Assembly: GCA_003486795.1 (NCBI GenBank)
Contig: DNFX01000286.1
Coordinates: 1-10,360 of the forward strand
Reading direction: 5' to 3'
Length of the DNA: 10,360 nt
Source of the DNA: Actinomycetota bacterium
Lineage (GTDB): Bacteria > Actinomycetota > Humimicrobiia > Humimicrobiales > Humimicrobiaceae
Of this stretch, positions 7,450 to 10,360 are shown in pieces (position 1 is the first letter of the stretch; each line of letters starts with the position of its first letter). A program made the translations under genes and the position numbers. A model generated the notes under the pieces. It saw only the letters and a program-made list of their open reading frames with translations, made no database searches and was not told the origin of the DNA.

Positions 7450-8460
7450 ATGGTAACGATCAAAGATATTGCAAAAAAATCAGGAGTATCCGTTGGAACT
7501 GTTTCAAATGTATTAAATAATCTTGAAAGCGTAAAAACCAGAAACAGGGAAAAAGTATTAAAAGTAATAGATTCTTTCGGTTACAAACCTAACAAGATAG
7601 CTGCAAGTCTTTCAAAGAAAAAAACAATGAATGTTGGTCTTATAGTTCCCGATGTATCAAGCCCTTTTTATTCAGACCTCATAAAAGGTATCTCTGAGAC
7701 TCTTGAAATTAATGATTATAATATTTTCTTATGTGCGTCAAATAACAATATTCAGAAAGAAGAAAAGATAATAAGTGATCTTTTGTCAATGTGGATAGAC
7801 GGAATAATACTTATACCTGTTTATTCAAAGAAAAGAAACATCCAGTTTCTTGAAAAAATAGAAATACCCATTGTTCTTGTAAACAGAGAAATAGAGGGAA
7901 TAAAAAGGGATATCGTTATTTTTGATAATTTTGGAGGAGCTTTCGAGGCAACCCAGTTTCTTATAAAGAATAATCATAAAAAAATTCCCATCCTTGGCGG
8001 ACCGGAATTATCCAAATCATTTGAAGAGCGATTTCAGGGATGGAAGGAGGCCATGGAAGAAAATGGCCTGTACGAAGATAATCTGGTTTTCAGAGGTGAT
8101 TTTTCTGTTGAATCAGGAAACAAAATGATGTTTGAAGCTTTGGAAACCGTCAGAGACATAGATGCAGTTTTTGCTTCAAGTGACCTGATAGCTCTTGGAG
8201 CTCTCAGCGCGATTGATGAATATAAATTAAAAGTTCCTGATGACATTTCCCTGATTGGTTTCGGAGATATATATCTTAGTAAATTTTTAAAACCTTCTCT
8301 TACCACAATAAGAAGGCCCTTTTATAACATAGGTAAAACTGCTGTATCCTTACTGCTTGACAGAATATCCGGAAATGTACAGAAAAAAATTAACAAGTTT
8401 ATAATAAAAGGAAAACTTGAAATAAGAGATTCCGTTAAAATATCTGCTGGAAATCAATAG
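7450..8460 (+). CDS. LacI/GalR-family transcriptional repressor
   Basis: The 336-residue protein has the standard length and layout of the family: helix-turn-helix at 1-25 (TIKDIAKKSGVSVGTVSNVLN, recognition helix around T17-V18-S19), hinge helix ending PNKIAASL with the minor-groove L54, then a periplasmic-binding-protein-like effector domain from about residue 61 (NVGLIVPDVSSPFYSDL) to about 325. Late family landmarks are the ASSDLIALGAL segment and SLIGFGD followed by PSLTTIRRP. It would bind the palindrome at 7357-7370 and release or tighten on a small ligand, commonly a sugar or nucleoside. The divergent PfkB kinase is the most likely target besides itself, but this is inferred from position. 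The ATG has only a weak AAGAAA ribosome site; the helix-turn-helix begins right at this start, which fixes it. A rhodanese gene follows 44 bases downstream. Confidence 0.93.
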   Translation: MVTIKDIAKKSGVSVGTVSNVLNNLESVKTRNREKVLKVIDSFGYKPNKIAASLSKKKTMNVGLIVPDVSSPFYSDLIKGISETLEINDYNIFLCASNNNIQKEEKIISDLLSMWIDGIILIPVYSKKRNIQFLEKIEIPIVLVNREIEGIKRDIVIFDNFGGAFEATQFLIKNNHKKIPILGGPELSKSFEERFQGWKEAMEENGLYEDNLVFRGDFSVESGNKMMFEALETVRDIDAVFASSDLIALGALSAIDEYKLKVPDDISLIGFGDIYLSKFLKPSLTTIRRPFYNIGKTAVSLLLDRISGNVQKKINKFIIKGKLEIRDSVKISAGNQ

Positions 8461-8504
8461 CAGAATAAACTTTTTAAATAGCAATGATCGTAAAAGGGAA
8501 ATAG

Positions 8505-8834
8505 ATGGATAAAATGAAAAAAATAACCGCAGAAAAGTTAATGGAAAAAATCAGCAACAGGGAAAACTTTAAGCTTGTTGATGTTCTGCTTCCTTCATCT
8601 TATAAAAAATGGCACATTCCGACTGCCATAAACATCCAGCTTGATGAAATCGAAAAAAAAGCTCCGGAATTACTTAATCCTGAAGATGAGATAATAGTTT
8701 ACTGCGCGAGCACTGAATGCCAGTCTTCAACCAGAGCTGCATCCAGATTAATTGAACTTGGCTTCAAAGATGTCACAGATTACAAAGGCGGCAAAAGAGA
8801 ATGGGATGAAAAGGGATTTCCAAAGGAATACTAA
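8505..8834 (+). CDS. Single-domain rhodanese-like protein
   Basis: The 109-residue protein is one rhodanese domain: LVDVLLPSSYKKWHIPTAINI (about 24-44) matches the family DVR...Y..GHIPGAINI region, and VYCASTECQSSTRA (65-78) is the active loop with the likely sulfur-carrying C67. The loop is longer than the common CxxGxR form and holds a second cysteine, C72, in a CxxxxC spacing also seen in rhodanese domains attached to some ArsR-type regulators. Rhodaneses move sulfane sulfur between thiols or sense it. There is no signal peptide, so it is cytoplasmic. A ribosome site, AAAAGGG at 8491-8497, lies ahead of the ATG; a second ATG three codons on (8514) is possible. It follows the LacI gene by 44 bases and may be on its transcript, although a functional link is not obvious. 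It converges on the iron-sulfur redox gene, 113 bases away, with no clear terminator hairpin between. Confidence 0.88.
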   Translation: MDKMKKITAEKLMEKISNRENFKLVDVLLPSSYKKWHIPTAINIQLDEIEKKAPELLNPEDEIIVYCASTECQSSTRAASRLIELGFKDVTDYKGGKREWDEKGFPKEY

Positions 8835-8947
8835 AAGATATTAATGACAGAAAACATACAGGAACTTTCAAATTATCTGAACAATTTTATTACATTAATG
8901 CCGAAGGATTCAAATCAGAATTGCAGAATGTTAATCCGTAGAGCAAA

Positions 8948-10213
8948 TCATACCTTAATGTTCTCTGCGACAAATTCCATCACAGATTTTACTTTGATAT
9001 TCAGCTGATACTTTTCATTTAAAGATTCGAGCTGGAGTCTGCAGTTTTCACAGGGACTTATTACTGTGCCTGCTCCTGTCTTTTTTATCTGATCTGCTTT
9101 AATCTGTCCGGTTTTTATACGGAATTCATCCATTTCAGGGATTGCAACAAGTCCTCCTCCACCGCCACAGCACCATGATTTTGTTCTATTGGGAGTAAGC
9201 TCAGTAAAATTCTGGGTTATGCTGTTAATTATATATCTCGGTTCTTCAAAAAAACCACCATTTCTTCCTACCTGGCACGGATCGTGATATGTAATTATTT
9301 CAGGTGAAGAACTTTTACTGACTTCTATCAGGCCATCCCTGATGTATCCTGAAATAGCATCTACAAGAGCTGTAACCTTAAAAGGAGGTTTCTGACCACT
9401 CCAGGCTTCATAAAAGAAATTAATTACTCTGTAAGCATGCCCGCATTCAGTTATTATTACTTCTTTTACATTCAGTCTTTTTGCTTCATTTACTATTCTG
9501 TCAGCAATTGCTTTTGCTTTTTCGGTATCACCGAGGAAATATCCGTAATTTGCCGCCTCGAACATGGAAAGCGTCCAGTTTATTTTTGCTTTATCAAAAA
9601 TAATAGCTGCGGGCAGAATACTGTGCATACCTGAAAGAGCAACATATAGAACATCTGCATTTTTCTTGTCAACGGGGATACCTGCCTTTTTGTCCTTTAT
9701 CTTTTTTCTGATTTCCGGTTCGGATTCTTTTAACATTGTTACAAATATATCTTTGAAAAGGTCAATATTTTCACCTTTCATAATAGCTGCGTCTGCCAGC
9801 TCCTTCAGTATCTGATTCCCCATTCCTGCTGATATAAGTAACGCTTTTGCAACCGATAATATGTGGAGGGTATCTATACTGAAAGGACAGTAATACATGC
9901 ATCTTCTGCATCCCGTACAGGCATATGTCACCTGATAAAGTTCACTGAGAAGGAATTCATCATCAACTTCTTTTGCTTCATAAATTTTGGGGAATAATTT
10001 TCCCAGAAAAGAAAAATATTTTTTATAAAGCCTCCTTATCAGTTCAGCTCTGTATGCAGGTATGTATTTTGGATCTCTTGAAACTTTATACTGATGGCAG
10101 GCATCTCTGCAAATAGCACATCTTGCACACACGTCCAGATAATAAAGAAGCTGCTTGTTGACTTTGTCTTTCAGGGTCTGGATCATTAATTCTTTTTTTT
10201 CAGTATCAAGCAT
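8948..10213 (-). CDS. DsrK/HdrD-like iron-sulfur protein (CCG-domain subunit of a membrane redox complex)
   Basis: The 421-residue protein has two N-terminal [4Fe-4S] motifs, C29-C32-C35-C39 and C99-C102-C105-C109, each CxxCxxCxxxC. The C-terminal half carries a full CCG motif for a non-cubane cluster: C313 (YHDPCQVGR), C348-C349 (WCCGGGGG) and C388/C391 (SPCENC). An earlier EAANYG...TECGHAYR stretch, with a single cysteine, resembles the degenerate first CCG repeat of DsrK-like proteins. This family couples membrane electron transfer to reduction or oxidation of a disulfide/trisulfide-type thiol carrier on the cytoplasmic side. The upstream gene is the NarI/DsrM-like cytochrome b partner; stop and start overlap by one base (TAATG), and AGGAG at 10224-10220 is a strong ribosome site. 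No signal peptide or membrane segment was seen. No sulfite reductase (DsrAB) or HdrABC is in view, so the acceptor is unknown. Confidence 0.9.
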   Translation of the reverse strand: MLDTEKKELMIQTLKDKVNKQLLYYLDVCARCAICRDACHQYKVSRDPKYIPAYRAELIRRLYKKYFSFLGKLFPKIYEAKEVDDEFLLSELYQVTYACTGCRRCMYYCPFSIDTLHILSVAKALLISAGMGNQILKELADAAIMKGENIDLFKDIFVTMLKESEPEIRKKIKDKKAGIPVDKKNADVLYVALSGMHSILPAAIIFDKAKINWTLSMFEAANYGYFLGDTEKAKAIADRIVNEAKRLNVKEVIITECGHAYRVINFFYEAWSGQKPPFKVTALVDAISGYIRDGLIEVSKSSSPEIITYHDPCQVGRNGGFFEEPRYIINSITQNFTELTPNRTKSWCCGGGGGLVAIPEMDEFRIKTGQIKADQIKKTGAGTVISPCENCRLQLESLNEKYQLNIKVKSVMEFVAENIKV

Positions 10214-10360
10214 TATTCACTCCTGGTCTTATTGGCAAAAAAAGTCCCTATAACATGGACAAGTTTACTGAAAGGAAAATAAATTACAAAAAGATTTACA
10301 AACAATACATGCCATGAAAGGACCCATTTTGTCTGGCTCTGCGCAAGAGCTTCATTAAAT
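10213..10360 (-). CDS. NarI/DsrM-like cytochrome b membrane subunit (partial, N-terminal part off right edge)
   Basis: The last 48 codons of a gene are visible, ending in TAA at 10215-10213. They encode a hydrophobic segment (SWHVLFVNLFVIYFPFSKL) followed by VHVIGTFFANK and a short polar tail. The two histidines 18 residues apart, WH...F and KLVH, and the YFPFSKLxH pattern match the final transmembrane helix of nitrate-reductase-gamma/DsrM-type b-haem subunits, where these residues bind haem and the helix faces the quinone pocket. The overlap with the DsrK-like gene gives the usual M-then-K order. The fragment is short, so the family call depends on this motif and the neighbour. Confidence 0.75.
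   Translation of the reverse strand, partial: FNEALAQSQTKWVLSWHVLFVNLFVIYFPFSKLVHVIGTFFANKTRSE

Noticed and set aside
8835..8947. Terminator between the rhodanese and the redox gene
   Set aside because: Only short AT-rich palindromes and a CAGAAT direct repeat are present, without a stable stem followed by a T run.
8844..9008. A 54-codon plus-strand ORF (begins MTENIQELSNYL) in the rhodanese/redox-gene gap
   Set aside because: It has no convincing ribosome site, overlaps the end of the DsrK-like gene by 61 bases on the opposite strand, and shows no recognisable motif; a chance ORF or gene remnant is more likely.
9437..9815. Plus-strand ORFs with hydrophobic or aromatic-rich products
   Set aside because: They are antisense to the DsrK-like gene; their composition reflects the opposite strand of a lysine-rich coding region.

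Overview
The window is AT-rich DNA (roughly one third G+C by eye), densely coded, with the standard bacterial code, Shine-Dalgarno signals on several genes and at least one probable TTG start. The gene set (corrinoid-binding protein, DsrMK/HdrD-type iron-sulfur redox module, HD-GYP signalling, LacI regulation) suggests an anaerobic, probably uncultured, bacterium. The sequence does not let me name a phylum. No mobile elements, CRISPR arrays, rRNA or tRNA genes were seen.

Left part (1-2109, minus strand): an opine/octopine-dehydrogenase-family NAD(P) oxidoreductase is followed, with a 4-base ATGA overlap, by a protein with an N-terminal B12-binding fold and a long second domain that I do not recognise. 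The second gene runs off the left edge. The tight coupling suggests one pathway. This is the least familiar part of the window and the best candidate for something undescribed.

Centre-left (2110-4014, plus strand): after a 349-base AT-rich gap come a stand-alone Rcp1-type receiver protein and a receiver/coiled-coil/HD-GYP protein, probably a cyclic-di-GMP phosphodiesterase. No histidine kinase is visible here. The HD-GYP gene converges on the next operon with only 15 bases between stop codons.

Centre (4030-8834): a divergent control region at about 7157-7449 separates a minus-strand pair (PfkB-family sugar/nucleoside kinase, then a UvrD/PcrA-type helicase) from a plus-strand pair (LacI-family repressor, then a one-domain rhodanese). 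The control region holds two back-to-back sigma-70-like promoters with -35 boxes only 4 bases apart, and a perfect 14-base LacI-family operator palindrome just past the predicted start of the repressor transcript. Autoregulation of the repressor, with possible control of the kinase, is the natural reading.

Right part (8948-10360, minus strand): a DsrK/HdrD-like iron-sulfur protein with two CxxCxxCxxxC clusters and a CCG domain follows, with a 1-base stop/start overlap, the C-terminal end of a DsrM/NarI-like cytochrome b membrane subunit. Together they look like a membrane module that passes electrons between quinone and a cytoplasmic thiol/disulfide-type acceptor. The rest of that operon lies beyond the right edge.
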